From Pelagibacterium flavum (GTDB lineage Bacteria > Pseudomonadota > Alphaproteobacteria > Rhizobiales > Devosiaceae), in the NCBI RefSeq assembly GCF_025854335.1, contig NZ_CP107716.1, forward strand, positions 2,473,001 through 2,537,000: a DNA stretch of 64,000 bases, in the 5' to 3' direction. The notes beneath the pieces were generated by a model. The model made no database searches. It saw only the letters and a program-made list of their open reading frames with translations, and was not told the origin of the DNA. Of the stretch, positions 35,624 to 44,852 are shown one piece after another (positions within the stretch are counted from its first letter, which is position 1; each line of letters begins with the position of its first letter). The translations under genes and the position numbers were made by a program.

Positions 35624-36724
35624 TTAGGAGGCGCGGATTTCTTCGGCCGCGGTGTCGATCAGATCGAAGATGAATGGAGCGGTCTCGACGTCGACCCAAG
35701 AAAGCCGTGAACGCTCCTCGGCTCCGAGGGCCAGCACGGCCCGCTCCTCGGGGGTGAGGTGCTCGCCGGTGCCCGCGATCACCGATTCATATCCGGTGGA
35801 CCGAACGATCTCGGCCCCGTTCTCGGGCGAGGAGAGAAGCGCATTAAGGAAGGTGTAGGCGTTGTCCATGTTGGTCGCATTGCGGGTGATGTTGAACCCG
35901 TAGGCGTAGGCAAGGCCCCCTTCCTCGGGAATGGTGTAGCCAGCGGGGAAACCTTCGATAATCAACTGGGCGGACGGGCCCGAACCGGCCTGAGCCAGCG
36001 AAACGTCGCCATTCACAAACATCTGCTGGATCTCGGTCGCCGCGTCATAATAGCGGCGCACCTGCCCCTTGTGCTCAATGAGGAAATCCCGGGTCGCGTT
36101 GACCGCTTGCTGAGCCTGCTCGGGATCATCCATGTACGATGCTGCCGAACCATCATAGCCAAGATAGTTCATCGCGATCTGGAAGAAATCCTGGATCTGG
36201 TAAGTGGTGCGCCCAGCATTGGCGGGATCAAACATCACATCCCAGCTCGTTGGTTTATCGAACTGCTGGGAATCATAAAGAAGGCCGGTTGTGACAACAA
36301 CGAGGGGAACGCCCCAGCGTTCACCGTTCCGAGACACCCAGGTTGCCTCGGCATACTCTGGCTCAATTCTGTCCCAAGCGGTCATTTTGTCCATGTCGAT
36401 GGGTTCGAGAAATCCGGCATCGACGAACTGATAAAACCGGTGGCCGGCGCAGCACACAATGTCAGCACTGTAGTTGCCGTCTTCAGCCGCCATCAGATTA
36501 AACTGCTCACCTTGGTCGGATACCAGCCGGATGTTAAGCCGAATGCCGCTTTCTTCCTCAAAACGTTGACGGAAGTCATCGGTGATAAATCCCGAATAGG
36601 ACCAGACGTTGAGTTCCCCCGTCTGAGCAAAGGCGGGACGTATGATCGCAGGAGCTGCAAGGGCCGCGAGCCCCGTGGCGCCAGCACCGCGCAGTAGTGT
36701 GCGCCGGGTCAGATTGCTTTTCAT
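35624..36724 (-). CDS. Solute-binding protein (PotD-like), Tat-exported
   Basis: 366 aa. Twin-arginine signal LTRRTLLRGAGATGLAALAA, cleavage after AFAQ. Mature part ELNVWSYSGFITDDFRQRF and VSLAQAGSGPSAQLI fit the PotD/spermidine-putrescine type binding proteins, which bind amines and amino-acid derivatives. Its start overlaps the end of the aminotransferase gene, so the catabolic enzyme and the importer are coupled. Confidence 0.92.
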   Translation of the reverse strand: MKSNLTRRTLLRGAGATGLAALAAPAIIRPAFAQTGELNVWSYSGFITDDFRQRFEEESGIRLNIRLVSDQGEQFNLMAAEDGNYSADIVCCAGHRFYQFVDAGFLEPIDMDKMTAWDRIEPEYAEATWVSRNGERWGVPLVVVTTGLLYDSQQFDKPTSWDVMFDPANAGRTTYQIQDFFQIAMNYLGYDGSAASYMDDPEQAQQAVNATRDFLIEHKGQVRRYYDAATEIQQMFVNGDVSLAQAGSGPSAQLIIEGFPAGYTIPEEGGLAYAYGFNITRNATNMDNAYTFLNALLSSPENGAEIVRSTGYESVIAGTGEHLTPEERAVLALGAEERSRLSWVDVETAPFIFDLIDTAAEEIRAS

Positions 36725-37983
36725 TGTTCCACTCCGAGTGAAGGTTGCAGGGGGCTTTTGTTATCGTTCTTATTGGCGTGGGACAGGCTCGCACCCTTGT
36801 TGCCGGTCATCGCATCGAGCGCCTCAATCAGCGCATCGAGTTCTTCGACTGTGTTGTAAGCGTGGATCGACGCCCGAACCATGTGGGTCGTGCCCCCGGA
36901 AATGAGCGCGAAGCGTGTGAGTTGGCAGGCCGATACGGACGTGTTGATCGAATGGACCGAGCGCAGGCGAGCCACAATCTCGGGCGAACTCAGCATCGCG
37001 TGCGAGAAAGTGACAATGCCACTTTTTTCGGTGCCGCGGTCATGGACGGTGATGCCACTCAAGTCCGAGAGCGAAGAACGTAGATGTTCCGAAAGCATGC
37101 GGATGCGGTTCCACATCGGTTCAATGCCGACGTCGAGCGCATACCGAGCGGCGCAGCCGAGACCGATCTGACCAGCAATACTCGCCTCCCACAGCTCGAA
37201 CCGGCGCGCATCGGCTGCGATCTCGTACTCGTTTACTCCAGACCAACTGGCCGAGCGAATATCAAGAGCGTGAGGCACCAGGCGATCGAGCCAGTCACGG
37301 CGCACCCACAAAAAACCCGTGCCGCGCGGGCCACGCATATACTTTCGGCCCGTCGCAGACAGCATCGTGCAGCCTAGGGTCGATACATCCAGCGGCATCT
37401 GGCCTGCCGACTGGCAAGCGTCAAGCAGAAAGGGAATGCCATGCGCGGCGGCGATTTGGCCAACCATTGCCGCGGGATTGATCAAACCGTCATTGGTCGG
37501 CATATGCGAGAGGCAGATGAGCCGAGTGCGCGGGCCAATCATCGCCGCGAGCGCAACCAGGTCGATGGTTCCATCTTCAGCGTCTGGTACCAGCTGGAGC
37601 TCAATGCCCTGGCGTCGTTGGGCATGCAAAAAACTGACCATGTTAGCATTGTATTCTGACCGTGCCGTCAGGACGACGTCGCCGGGCTTCCAGTCCATTG
37701 CATGGAAAACCGCGAGCCAAGCGCGAGTTGCGCTGTCTAGAAAGGCGACCTCATCTGGGTGCCCACCGATCATCGCTGCTACGTGGAGATAGAAGCCCTC
37801 GATCGCGTCTGCTGCCTCGACTGCTGCCTCATAGCCGCCAATGCGACTCTCAAGATCTAAGTGTTCCTTTATAGCCTCAAGCACCGGGGACGGCATCAGC
37901 GAAGCACCGGCATTGTTGAGATGCATAACATCACCCGCGCAACCCGGAGTGGTGGTCCGCATGGCCTGAATATCAAGTTCCAT
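36721..37983 (-). CDS. Aminotransferase class V (PLP-dependent, CsdA/epimerase-like)
   Basis: About 420 aa from the ATG at 37983 (a frame extends to 38079). N-terminus has HLNNAGASLMPSPVLEAI; PLP-binding residues appear in LDACQSAGQMPLDVSTLGC (Asp) and Schiff-base Lys in SATGRKYMRGPRGTGFLW. This is the isopenicillin-N-epimerase/cysteine-desulfurase superfamily; no conserved active-site Cys loop is obvious, so a desulfurase is less likely than a lyase, epimerase or aminotransferase. First gene of the operon, divergent from a LysR gene. Confidence 0.87.
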   Translation of the reverse strand: MELDIQAMRTTTPGCAGDVMHLNNAGASLMPSPVLEAIKEHLDLESRIGGYEAAVEAADAIEGFYLHVAAMIGGHPDEVAFLDSATRAWLAVFHAMDWKPGDVVLTARSEYNANMVSFLHAQRRQGIELQLVPDAEDGTIDLVALAAMIGPRTRLICLSHMPTNDGLINPAAMVGQIAAAHGIPFLLDACQSAGQMPLDVSTLGCTMLSATGRKYMRGPRGTGFLWVRRDWLDRLVPHALDIRSASWSGVNEYEIAADARRFELWEASIAGQIGLGCAARYALDVGIEPMWNRIRMLSEHLRSSLSDLSGITVHDRGTEKSGIVTFSHAMLSSPEIVARLRSVHSINTSVSACQLTRFALISGGTTHMVRASIHAYNTVEELDALIEALDAMTGNKGASLSHANKNDNKSPLQPSLGVEQ

Positions 37984-38148
37984 AAGCCTGCTTGTTGATT
38001 CTGTTACGCTTTCCGTGAGCAGCGTAAAGTTTTTTTCTGGTGAAGAGAGCGCTGTACGCCCTGCATCACCGCATGACATGGGTAGACTGGCACCAAATTT
38101 TGCGCCACGAAAGAGTGATAAAATTCATTGTGAGTATGAATTTGGCTC

Positions 38149-39069
38149 ATGTCACTACGTCGTCACATTCCCTCTGCTAGCGCGCTTTTGGCCTTTGAGG
38201 CCGCCGCGCGACTAGGATCTTTTTCGCGCGCGGCAGAGGAACTCAATATCACTCAGCCAGCGGTCAGCCATGCCATTGCCGCCATGGAGAGACATCTGGG
38301 CCAGAAGCTGTTCATACGTTCCGGCCCGCGCCTCATATTGACGGAAAACGGAGAAAAGCTTGGACGTGTGACGACCCGATCATTCGGCGCGATTCAGGAG
38401 GTGTTCGAGGACATTGAAGGCCGCGATCCTACGCGAGAAACTGTGATGCTCTCGATCTCCTCGGGCATGGCGACCCATTGGCTCATGCCCCGCTACGATC
38501 GCTTCCGGGACCATTTCCCCCAAGTGGACTTGCAGTTCCAGCTTATCCCCGGCAGCGTCGGCGGTCCGCTTTACAATTGCGATCTGGGTTTGCGGGTAGC
38601 TTCGGGGGAGGATTCGGCAGAGCTTGACGGTATGTTCACTCCAGAACGCATCCTCGCGGTCTGTTCACCAGCCTACCTATCCGATTTCGGAAAGTTCGAA
38701 TCCCCGCGGCGTCCTCAGACATTGATCGCCCTGCCCGACCACTGGTTCGGTTGGCCCGAGTTTGCCCATGAAGCACGATACCGGCTGACATCTGATGGCG
38801 ATCGGTTGTCGTTTTCCGACTATTCGGTCTGTGTCCAGGCGGCGCTGAGTGGGCAAGGTGTGGCATTGGGGTGGACTTCGGTTACTTCTCGGCTCCTAGC
38901 TGACGGCCTCCTGGTACCGGCAAGCGATACCGTGGTTGTCACCGGGCGCAGCTATCACTTTGTGACCTCGAGCCAGAGGGCGACACGGCCGATCGTTCAG
39001 GCGGTCCGCGAATGGCTGATCAAGGAGATGCACAAGGACGAGGCGGAACTGGAAGAGCTACTCGCATGA
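38149..39069 (+). CDS. LysR-family regulator (GcvA type), divergent
   Basis: 306 aa. HTH at residues 22-42 (SFSRAAEELNITQPAVSHAI), sensor domain with SSGMATHWLMPRYDRFRDHF. It is back-to-back with the aminotransferase operon across about 165 bp, the usual arrangement for a LysR that controls its divergent neighbour. The intergenic region is rich in TGA/ATT but I did not find a firm T-N11-A site. Confidence 0.92.
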   Translation: MSLRRHIPSASALLAFEAAARLGSFSRAAEELNITQPAVSHAIAAMERHLGQKLFIRSGPRLILTENGEKLGRVTTRSFGAIQEVFEDIEGRDPTRETVMLSISSGMATHWLMPRYDRFRDHFPQVDLQFQLIPGSVGGPLYNCDLGLRVASGEDSAELDGMFTPERILAVCSPAYLSDFGKFESPRRPQTLIALPDHWFGWPEFAHEARYRLTSDGDRLSFSDYSVCVQAALSGQGVALGWTSVTSRLLADGLLVPASDTVVVTGRSYHFVTSSQRATRPIVQAVREWLIKEMHKDEAELEELLA

Positions 39070-39179
39070 TGCCGCGCTAGCTATTCCCCGAAGTCCTACG
39101 GGTCGGAAGAGAATTCGGTTGGCCGAAGAGAGCGCCGGTCCGACAATGGCCGGATAACCAACCTTCCGGAAGGTCTCCT

Positions 39180-40334
39180 ATGAAAGTCAAATCTGCCCGC
39201 GTCCACGTGGTTCCCTGCGGCAATCGCCGTGCCGTCATTATCGAACTGGAGACCGATACAGGGCTCACTGGCCTCGGAGAGGCCGGGATGGCATATGGTG
39301 CTGGCACGACCGCAGCGGCCGAGCTTGCTGCAGAAATGATCGAGCGGTTCGTCATTGGGGAGGACGCAAGTCGGATCGAACGCATCTGGAACACGATTTA
39401 CGACACCGCCTTCTGGACGAAGGGCGGCGGCGCGATAACCTTCTCCGCTTTGAGTGCTATCGAGCACGCGCTTTGGGACATAAAGGGCAAGGATCTGGGC
39501 GCGCCGGTTCATTCGCTGATGGGCGGACCTGTCGACGATCATGTGGCGGTTTATGCCAATGGCTGGTGGATTGGGTGCGACGATGCCAAAAGCTACGCGC
39601 GTGCGGCAGCGCAAACTGCAGCCCGTGGCTTTAATGCGCTTAAGCTGTATCCACTTGGGATGGCGGATCCGATCACAGTGGTCAAGCATCCGGTGCGCCG
39701 TGCTCTCGACGCTTCAGCCCAACGGTTAGTCGTAGAAAGATGTAAAGCCATTCGCGAGGCGGTGGGTTCGGACGTCGCGATCCTGCTCGATTTCGGAGGC
39801 GGGCTGAGCCATCACCAGCTCATGACAATTCTTGAAGCGATCGAGCCTCTAGATATCGGATTTGTCGAGGAGCCGGTGGACCCTGCCCTGCCCGAAGCCA
39901 TGGCGCGCGTGGCAGCACGCACCTCGATCCCCATCGCAGCTGGTGAGCGCACCTATACCCGATACGGCTTTCATGCGCTTTTCTCCGCCGGGGCGATTAG
40001 TATAGCTCAACCGGATGTGTGCAATACGGGTGGACTGATGGAAACAAAAAAGATCGCGGCTATGGCTGAGGCATATAATTTGCGCGTCGCCCCCCATAAT
40101 TATGGCAGTCCACTCGCCACAGCGATATCCCTCCATGCCTGCGCCGCGATCTCGAACCCACTAATACTTGAAATCTTCCCTGACTTCGAAAAAGAACCCG
40201 GCTATCGGCCCGTGATCGAAGAACCGTTCGAGGCCAAAACTGTCGACGGAAAACTCGCGTACCCCACCGGACCAGGTTTAGGGGTAAAAGCGGACCGAAA
40301 ATCGCTCGAGGACACGCTCTGGCGTGCGATCTGA
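39180..40334 (+). CDS. Enolase-superfamily protein (mandelate racemase/acid-sugar dehydratase)
   Basis: 384 aa. N-terminal capping domain, then barrel: Lys in GFNALKLYPLG, metal ligands D in AILLDFGGG, E in GFVEEPVDP and E in IAAGERTY, and the catalytic His in RVAPHNYGSPL. The His base places it in the mandelate-racemase subgroup, which holds galactonate and similar dehydratases. AAGGTCTCCT lies before ATG 39180. Beside a DHDPS-type aldolase gene, a sugar-acid pathway is likely; the exact substrate is not determined. Confidence 0.92.
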   Translation: MKVKSARVHVVPCGNRRAVIIELETDTGLTGLGEAGMAYGAGTTAAAELAAEMIERFVIGEDASRIERIWNTIYDTAFWTKGGGAITFSALSAIEHALWDIKGKDLGAPVHSLMGGPVDDHVAVYANGWWIGCDDAKSYARAAAQTAARGFNALKLYPLGMADPITVVKHPVRRALDASAQRLVVERCKAIREAVGSDVAILLDFGGGLSHHQLMTILEAIEPLDIGFVEEPVDPALPEAMARVAARTSIPIAAGERTYTRYGFHALFSAGAISIAQPDVCNTGGLMETKKIAAMAEAYNLRVAPHNYGSPLATAISLHACAAISNPLILEIFPDFEKEPGYRPVIEEPFEAKTVDGKLAYPTGPGLGVKADRKSLEDTLWRAI

Positions 40335-40448
40335 ACGGAACGGGCCGATGCTTGACTTGGCGAACTTACCAAGAGACCGCTATCCGCAGATGAGGATATG
40401 ACGTATCCAGCTTCGTAAAAACACAGCCGCGAGTAGCGGTCGATTTGC

Positions 40449-41324
40449 CTATTTCCGGCTTTCTCGCCAAGCCATCAGGTTGTCAATGGCCGCATCCAGT
40501 CCTGGAACCGCACTCCAATCTCGCGGCTGAAAGGGTGGTCGTGCCCCTCCGGTCTGGTGCCCCATCCGCGCCAATACGTACTTTGTGCCATCGATGATCG
40601 ATGGGTAGACCCGCTCGATCATGTCATTGGCTACGCCCTGCAGACGCAATGCCTCGGATTGATTGCCTGCCTCCCATTCGGCACGAATGGCTACAAAGAC
40701 GTCTCCCATAAAATTATAAGTCGTACCGATGCCCCCGTCGGCGCCCATGGTCAGCCCGGCGAGCAGAATCTCATCGAAGCCGTTAAAGAAGATCTTGTTG
40801 GGATAGGCGCGTTTCAGCTGATCGAGCATGTAGAGATCGGCCGACGTGTATTTTACGCCTGAGATCTTCGGATTTGCGAGAAGGCGATCACAGAGCTCCC
40901 GCGAAAGTCCTAGTCCCTTCTGGGGAAAGGAGTACACGATGAGCGGGAGCGCTGATGCTTCCGAGATCGCAGTATAATGGGCGAACAACTCATCTTCCGA
41001 AAATCCGTAGTAAAACGGGGAGATTGCGGAAACAGCTGAGTATCCTGCCCTGTCGGCCACTTCTGCCAATGATTGAGCGTCCCGAGTAGCGACAGTACCG
41101 ACGTGAGCAATCAGCTTTAGCCCAGGGTTGTGCTCAGCAACTGCTTTTAGAACCGCTTGCCGTTCCGAAACCGATTGAAGCACTGCCTCTCCGCTACTGC
41201 CGCCGACGTAGACCCCGTCTAGTCCCTGTTCTTTTTGGAATTTTAGGAGTCCCTCAAGAAGGGTGGGATCGAACTCGCCGCCCGCGTTATAGGGCGTGAC
41301 CAAAGCCGAATATAGTTCTCGCAT
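40449..41324 (-). CDS. DHDPS/N-acetylneuraminate lyase family aldolase
   Basis: About 291 aa from ATG 41324. GGSSGEAVLQSVSER carries the carboxylate-binding motif GxSGE, the catalytic Tyr is in PLIVYSFPQ and the Schiff-base Lys in ISGVKYTSADLYML. Most like N-acetylneuraminate lyase or 2-keto-3-deoxy-sugar-acid aldolase. Convergent with the dehydratase gene. The left end of an IS21 element lies only 43 bp upstream of the start, so the native promoter is probably lost. Confidence 0.9.
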   Translation of the reverse strand: MRELYSALVTPYNAGGEFDPTLLEGLLKFQKEQGLDGVYVGGSSGEAVLQSVSERQAVLKAVAEHNPGLKLIAHVGTVATRDAQSLAEVADRAGYSAVSAISPFYYGFSEDELFAHYTAISEASALPLIVYSFPQKGLGLSRELCDRLLANPKISGVKYTSADLYMLDQLKRAYPNKIFFNGFDEILLAGLTMGADGGIGTTYNFMGDVFVAIRAEWEAGNQSEALRLQGVANDMIERVYPSIIDGTKYVLARMGHQTGGARPPFQPRDWSAVPGLDAAIDNLMAWRESRK

Positions 41325-41447
41325 CTGAGAACGGCGGTGCAAAATTAGTCCACGGTAGCGGCTGGATTGTCCTGCTGCGGGCGGCTTAAAAGTCGTCCAC
41401 CTATTTTCCTTCTGCAATTTGTGCGGGAGGGACGAGGGATCTACACC

Positions 41448-42941
41448 GTGGACTTATATTTGAAGGTTCGTCTGGCTTGCGATGGCGGCATGAGCCAGCG
41501 CGAAGCAGCCAGGCATTTCGGCATCTCGCGCGATACGGTTCGCAAGATGATGGCGTATTCTGTTCCGCCGGGCTATCGGCGGCAGGCGCCGGTGCGACGC
41601 CCGAAGCTGGACGCGTTCATCGCGATCATTGATCGGTGGCTTGACGAGGACCGGGCGGTCCCGCGCAAGCAGCGTCATACGGCCAAACGCGTTTTTGATC
41701 GCCTTCGTGACGAACATGGGTTTGCCGGCGGCTACACGATCATCAAGGACTACATGCGCGAGCGGGACCGGCGCGGTCAGGAAGTATTTGTGCCGCTGGC
41801 CCATCCTGCCGGACATGGACAGGCCGATTTCGGGGAGGCTGTGGTTATCATCGGCGGGGTGGAACAGAAGGCGCACTTTTTCGTGCTCGATCTGCCCCAC
41901 AGCGACGCCTGCTATGTCCGGGCTTATCCGGCAGCTGTGGCTGAAGCATGGGTGGACGGCCATATCCACGCGTTCGCCTTTCTGGGCGCAGTGCCGCAAT
42001 CGATCGTCTACGACAACGACCGCTGCCTGGTGGCAAAAATTCTTCCTGACGGCACGCGCAAGCGGGCAACGCTGTTCAGCGGGTTTTTGTCCCACTACCT
42101 GATCCGGGACCGTTATGGCCGCCCCGGCAAGGGCAATGACAAGGGCAGTGTTGAAGGACTTGTGGGCTATGCCCGCCGCAACTTCATGGTGCCGATCCCC
42201 CGATTTGCAACCTGGGACGCGTTCAACCTGTGGCTCGAGGAGCAGTGCCGCAGGCGCCAGGGCGATCGGCTACGCGGGGAGAGCGAGACGATCGGCGAAC
42301 GGCTGCAACGCGATCTGGCGGCGATGCGGCCGCTGCCGGCATCGCCCTTCGAGGCCTGCGACCAGGCCAGCGGCCGGGTCTCCTCCCAGGCGCTGGTGCG
42401 CTACAGAACCAACGACTATTCCGTCCCTGTTGCCTATGGCCATCAGGACGCCTGGATCCGTGGCTATGTCGATGAGGTGGTGATCGGCTGCGGCGGGGAG
42501 ACCATCGCCCGTCATCCGCGCAGTTATGGGCGCGAAGACATCGTCTTTGACCCACTGCATTACCTGCCGCTGATCGAGCACAAGATCAATGCGCTCGACC
42601 AGGCGGCCCCGCTCCAGGGCTGGGAACTTCCCGAGGCGTTCGCCACACTGCGTCGCCTGATGGAAGCGCGGATGGGCAAGCAGGGCCGGCGCGCCTATGT
42701 GCAAGTGTTGCGTCTTCTGGAAAGCTTCGATCTGGCCGACCTGCATGCGGCCATAAAGCAGGCGCTGCACCTGGGCGCCATAAGCTTCGATGCCATCAAG
42801 CATCTCGTCCTGTGCCGGGCCGAACGCCGGCCACCCAGGCTCGACCTTGCCATCTACCCCTATCTGCCCAGAGCCAGTGTCGAGACGACCTCGGCCAAGG
42901 CCTATATGGGTCTGCTGGACCGCGAGGAGGAACTGGCATGA
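41448..42941 (+). CDS. istA: IS21 transposase IstA
   Basis: About 497 aa from GTG 41448 (GAGGG upstream; the frame is open to 41367). HTH MSQREAARHFGISRDTVRKM, DDE domain with QADFGEA (Asp), YDNDRC (Asp) and a Glu in GSVEGLVGYARRNF. C-terminal RTNDYSVPVAYGHQDAWI matches IstA. It overlaps istB by four bases. Intact. Confidence 0.94.
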   Translation: MDLYLKVRLACDGGMSQREAARHFGISRDTVRKMMAYSVPPGYRRQAPVRRPKLDAFIAIIDRWLDEDRAVPRKQRHTAKRVFDRLRDEHGFAGGYTIIKDYMRERDRRGQEVFVPLAHPAGHGQADFGEAVVIIGGVEQKAHFFVLDLPHSDACYVRAYPAAVAEAWVDGHIHAFAFLGAVPQSIVYDNDRCLVAKILPDGTRKRATLFSGFLSHYLIRDRYGRPGKGNDKGSVEGLVGYARRNFMVPIPRFATWDAFNLWLEEQCRRRQGDRLRGESETIGERLQRDLAAMRPLPASPFEACDQASGRVSSQALVRYRTNDYSVPVAYGHQDAWIRGYVDEVVIGCGGETIARHPRSYGREDIVFDPLHYLPLIEHKINALDQAAPLQGWELPEAFATLRRLMEARMGKQGRRAYVQVLRLLESFDLADLHAAIKQALHLGAISFDAIKHLVLCRAERRPPRLDLAIYPYLPRASVETTSAKAYMGLLDREEELA

Positions 42942-43705
42942 GCAGCGATGCTCCCGAACTCCTGCTTGCCAGCCACCTCAAAGCGCTCAAGCTGCCGACC
43001 TTCCTGCGCGAGCACCACAAGCTTGCCCGCCAATGCGCGCTCGAGGACGTGGATCATGTCCGCTATCTTGCCCGACTTGTCGAACTCGAACTGATCGACC
43101 GGGAACGGCGCATGGTCGAGCGTCGCATCAAGGCCGCCCGGTTCCCGGCCGCCAAAAGCCTCGACAGCTTCGAGTTTGCCGCCATCCCCAAGCTCAACAA
43201 GATGCTGGTGCTGGAACTGGCGCGCTGCGAATGGATCGAAAGGCGCGAGAATGTTATCGCGCTCGGACCCAGTGGCACGGGCAAGACCCATGTTGCGATC
43301 GGTCTTGGCCTGGCAGCCTGCCAGAGGGGATTGTCCGTCGGCTTTACCACCGCAGCCGCCCTGGTCAGCGAGATGATGGAGGCGCGCGACGAACGTCGCC
43401 TTCTGCGCTTCCAGAAGCAGATGGCTGGCTACAAGCTGCTCATCATCGACGAACTGGGCTTCGTGCCGCTGTCCAAGACCGGGGCCGAGTTGCTGTTCGA
43501 GTTGATCTCGCAGCGTTACGAGCGCGGCTCCACCCTGATCACCAGCAATCTGCCTTTCGACGAATGGACCGAGACCTTCGGGTCCGAGCGCCTCACCGGC
43601 GCGCTCCTCGACCGCCTGACCCATCACGTCAGCATCCTCGAGATGAATGGTGACAGCTATCGCCTCGCCCAAAGCCGGGCACGCAAAGCCAGCCGCACGT
43701 CCTGA
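42938..43705 (+). CDS. istB: IS21 helper ATPase IstB
   Basis: 255 aa. Walker A GPSGTGKTHVAIGLG, Walker B LLIIDELGFVPLS, sensor LITSNLPFDEWTETFG. ATG 42938 overlaps the istA stop (ATGA). Full length and intact. Confidence 0.95.
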   Translation: MSSDAPELLLASHLKALKLPTFLREHHKLARQCALEDVDHVRYLARLVELELIDRERRMVERRIKAARFPAAKSLDSFEFAAIPKLNKMLVLELARCEWIERRENVIALGPSGTGKTHVAIGLGLAACQRGLSVGFTTAAALVSEMMEARDERRLLRFQKQMAGYKLLIIDELGFVPLSKTGAELLFELISQRYERGSTLITSNLPFDEWTETFGSERLTGALLDRLTHHVSILEMNGDSYRLAQSRARKASRTS

Positions 43706-43713
43706 AAAACGCA

Positions 43714-43774
43714 ATGTTGGGGGTATCGAACACCGCTCGGGCTACGCCCTCCCGGCGCTCGATACCCCCAACAT
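43714..43774 (+). terminator. 16-bp perfect inverted repeat after istB
   Basis: ATGTTGGGGGTATCGA (43714-43729) pairs with TCGATACCCCCAACAT (43759-43774), loop 29 nt with further G/C pairing. No T-run follows. Could be a transcription barrier or structured site inside the element. Confidence 0.6.
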
Positions 43775-43828
43775 CAAGTGGCCTGGTTTTGCGCCGCCCA
43801 ATGGCCGACTTTTACCCCGCCGTTGACA

Positions 43829-43917
43829 GACTTTTCGTGCTCGACAAAATCGCTCGGAAGCGCCCACGTACTCCGCCGACAGTTGGCGACATTTTCAAAT
43901 CGGATAAAGAAAGATGA
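43829..43917 (+). pseudogene. C-terminal stub of a gene cut by the IS21 element
   Basis: Frame open from the IS end to a TGA that overlaps the next ATG (ATGA, 43914-43917). It reads LDKIARKRPRTPPTVGDIFK and ends SDKER. The tight coupling to the next gene suggests this is the end of an upstream operon member whose body was removed. I do not recognise the family. Confidence 0.5.
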
Positions 43918-44852
43918 CCAAGGGAAGCCATAGAAGCCGCTGCAACGACCTGCTGGCCGGACTATCCGCATATGAGGCCGATCATGGCCCTCTTCCCGGC
44001 ATCAATGATCCCGCGGCGAGGGTTACATTGGTCGCTCAGATGATATCGAGCCTGAGGCGCATTGAGTACGTGCGCATCTTTCGCCAGCGCCCTGCGATGT
44101 CGCCGCTACGCATTGAGCCGCAGTCCGATCTGTTCGACCCGTTGAAGGGTGCCTTCTTCCTAGATAGTAAGGGCTCGCGCGACGAGGCCGTTTGGCTAGC
44201 CTTCATCGGCACTCATTTCGGGAAGCACCAGACCGACGCGTGGAAACTAGCGGCTAATGTGATGGGATCGTTCGGCGCCGGTCCTACCTGGACCTTGTCT
44301 AACTATGCCGGCGATCCGGCCGGTTTTGATGCCATGCTCCTCGCCCATCAGGCTGAGCTTGAGGACAAGCTGCTCTCGGGGCGGTTTTCCAATCATCGTC
44401 AATATCAGAGCAAGCAGGCGGAAGTGATCTCAAGAGTGTTTGCCACGTTTTCCGATTGGCTACTCTCCCCTGGCGGTATCAATGCCAGAGTCCGGGCAAT
44501 TCATGAGAAGGTTGGTCAAGAGCCCTCGGTGGTTTTCTCGCAGCTCTATAAGTCGATGAAGGAGGTTTACGGATTTGGCAGACTGGGGAAATTCGATTTC
44601 TTGACCATGATCGGGAAACTCGATTTGGCGCCGATCGAACCGGACAGCGTTCACTTTGTTGGGGCAACCGGCCCATTGTCGGGTGGGAAGCTGTTGCTGC
44701 TCGGGTCGACTGAGGCCAAGGCTATGCCAAAAAGCATTGAAGCCAGGATAGACACCCTCGATGACTATCTCAATGTCGGCAAGCAGGTGCTCGAAGATAG
44801 CCTGTGCAACTGGCAGAAAAATCCAACGACGTTCGTTTATTTCCGAGGTTAA
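43914..44852 (+). CDS. Alpha-glutamyl/putrescinyl thymine pyrophosphorylase clade 3-like protein
   Basis: 312 aa. Family-like stretches: YVRIFRQRPAMSPLRIEPQ, SDLFDPLKGAFF, FIGTHFGKHQTDAWKLAANV, FSNHRQYQSKQAEVISRVF. This is the aGPT-Pplase group, DNA-glycosylase-fold proteins linked to phage thymine hypermodification, of which clade 3 is seen in chromosomal conflict loci. Starts inside the stop of a truncated gene and ends in a TTAA shared with the convergent ImmA-type gene. Recognition is from memory of the family pattern; activity is unknown. Confidence 0.65.
   Translation: MTKGSHRSRCNDLLAGLSAYEADHGPLPGINDPAARVTLVAQMISSLRRIEYVRIFRQRPAMSPLRIEPQSDLFDPLKGAFFLDSKGSRDEAVWLAFIGTHFGKHQTDAWKLAANVMGSFGAGPTWTLSNYAGDPAGFDAMLLAHQAELEDKLLSGRFSNHRQYQSKQAEVISRVFATFSDWLLSPGGINARVRAIHEKVGQEPSVVFSQLYKSMKEVYGFGRLGKFDFLTMIGKLDLAPIEPDSVHFVGATGPLSGGKLLLLGSTEAKAMPKSIEARIDTLDDYLNVGKQVLEDSLCNWQKNPTTFVYFRG

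Larger units (their letters stand above)
41368..43828 (+). mobile_element. Second IS21-family element
   Basis: About 2.46 kb. Left end TGTCCTGCTGCGGGCGG, and right end read inward TGTCAACGGCGGGGT; both continue with TAAAAGTCG(T/G)CCA. A further AAAAGTC copy stands just outside the right end, so that boundary could be up to 20 bp further right. No target duplication is seen. It carries istA and istB and a 16-bp inverted repeat after istB. Different subgroup from the 6000-8496 element. Confidence 0.88.

Noticed and set aside
43714-43913. Open frame spanning the IS21 hairpin and right end
   Set aside because: The part inside the IS is a palindrome and inverted repeat; only the portion after 43828 is plausible, as a stub of a cut gene.
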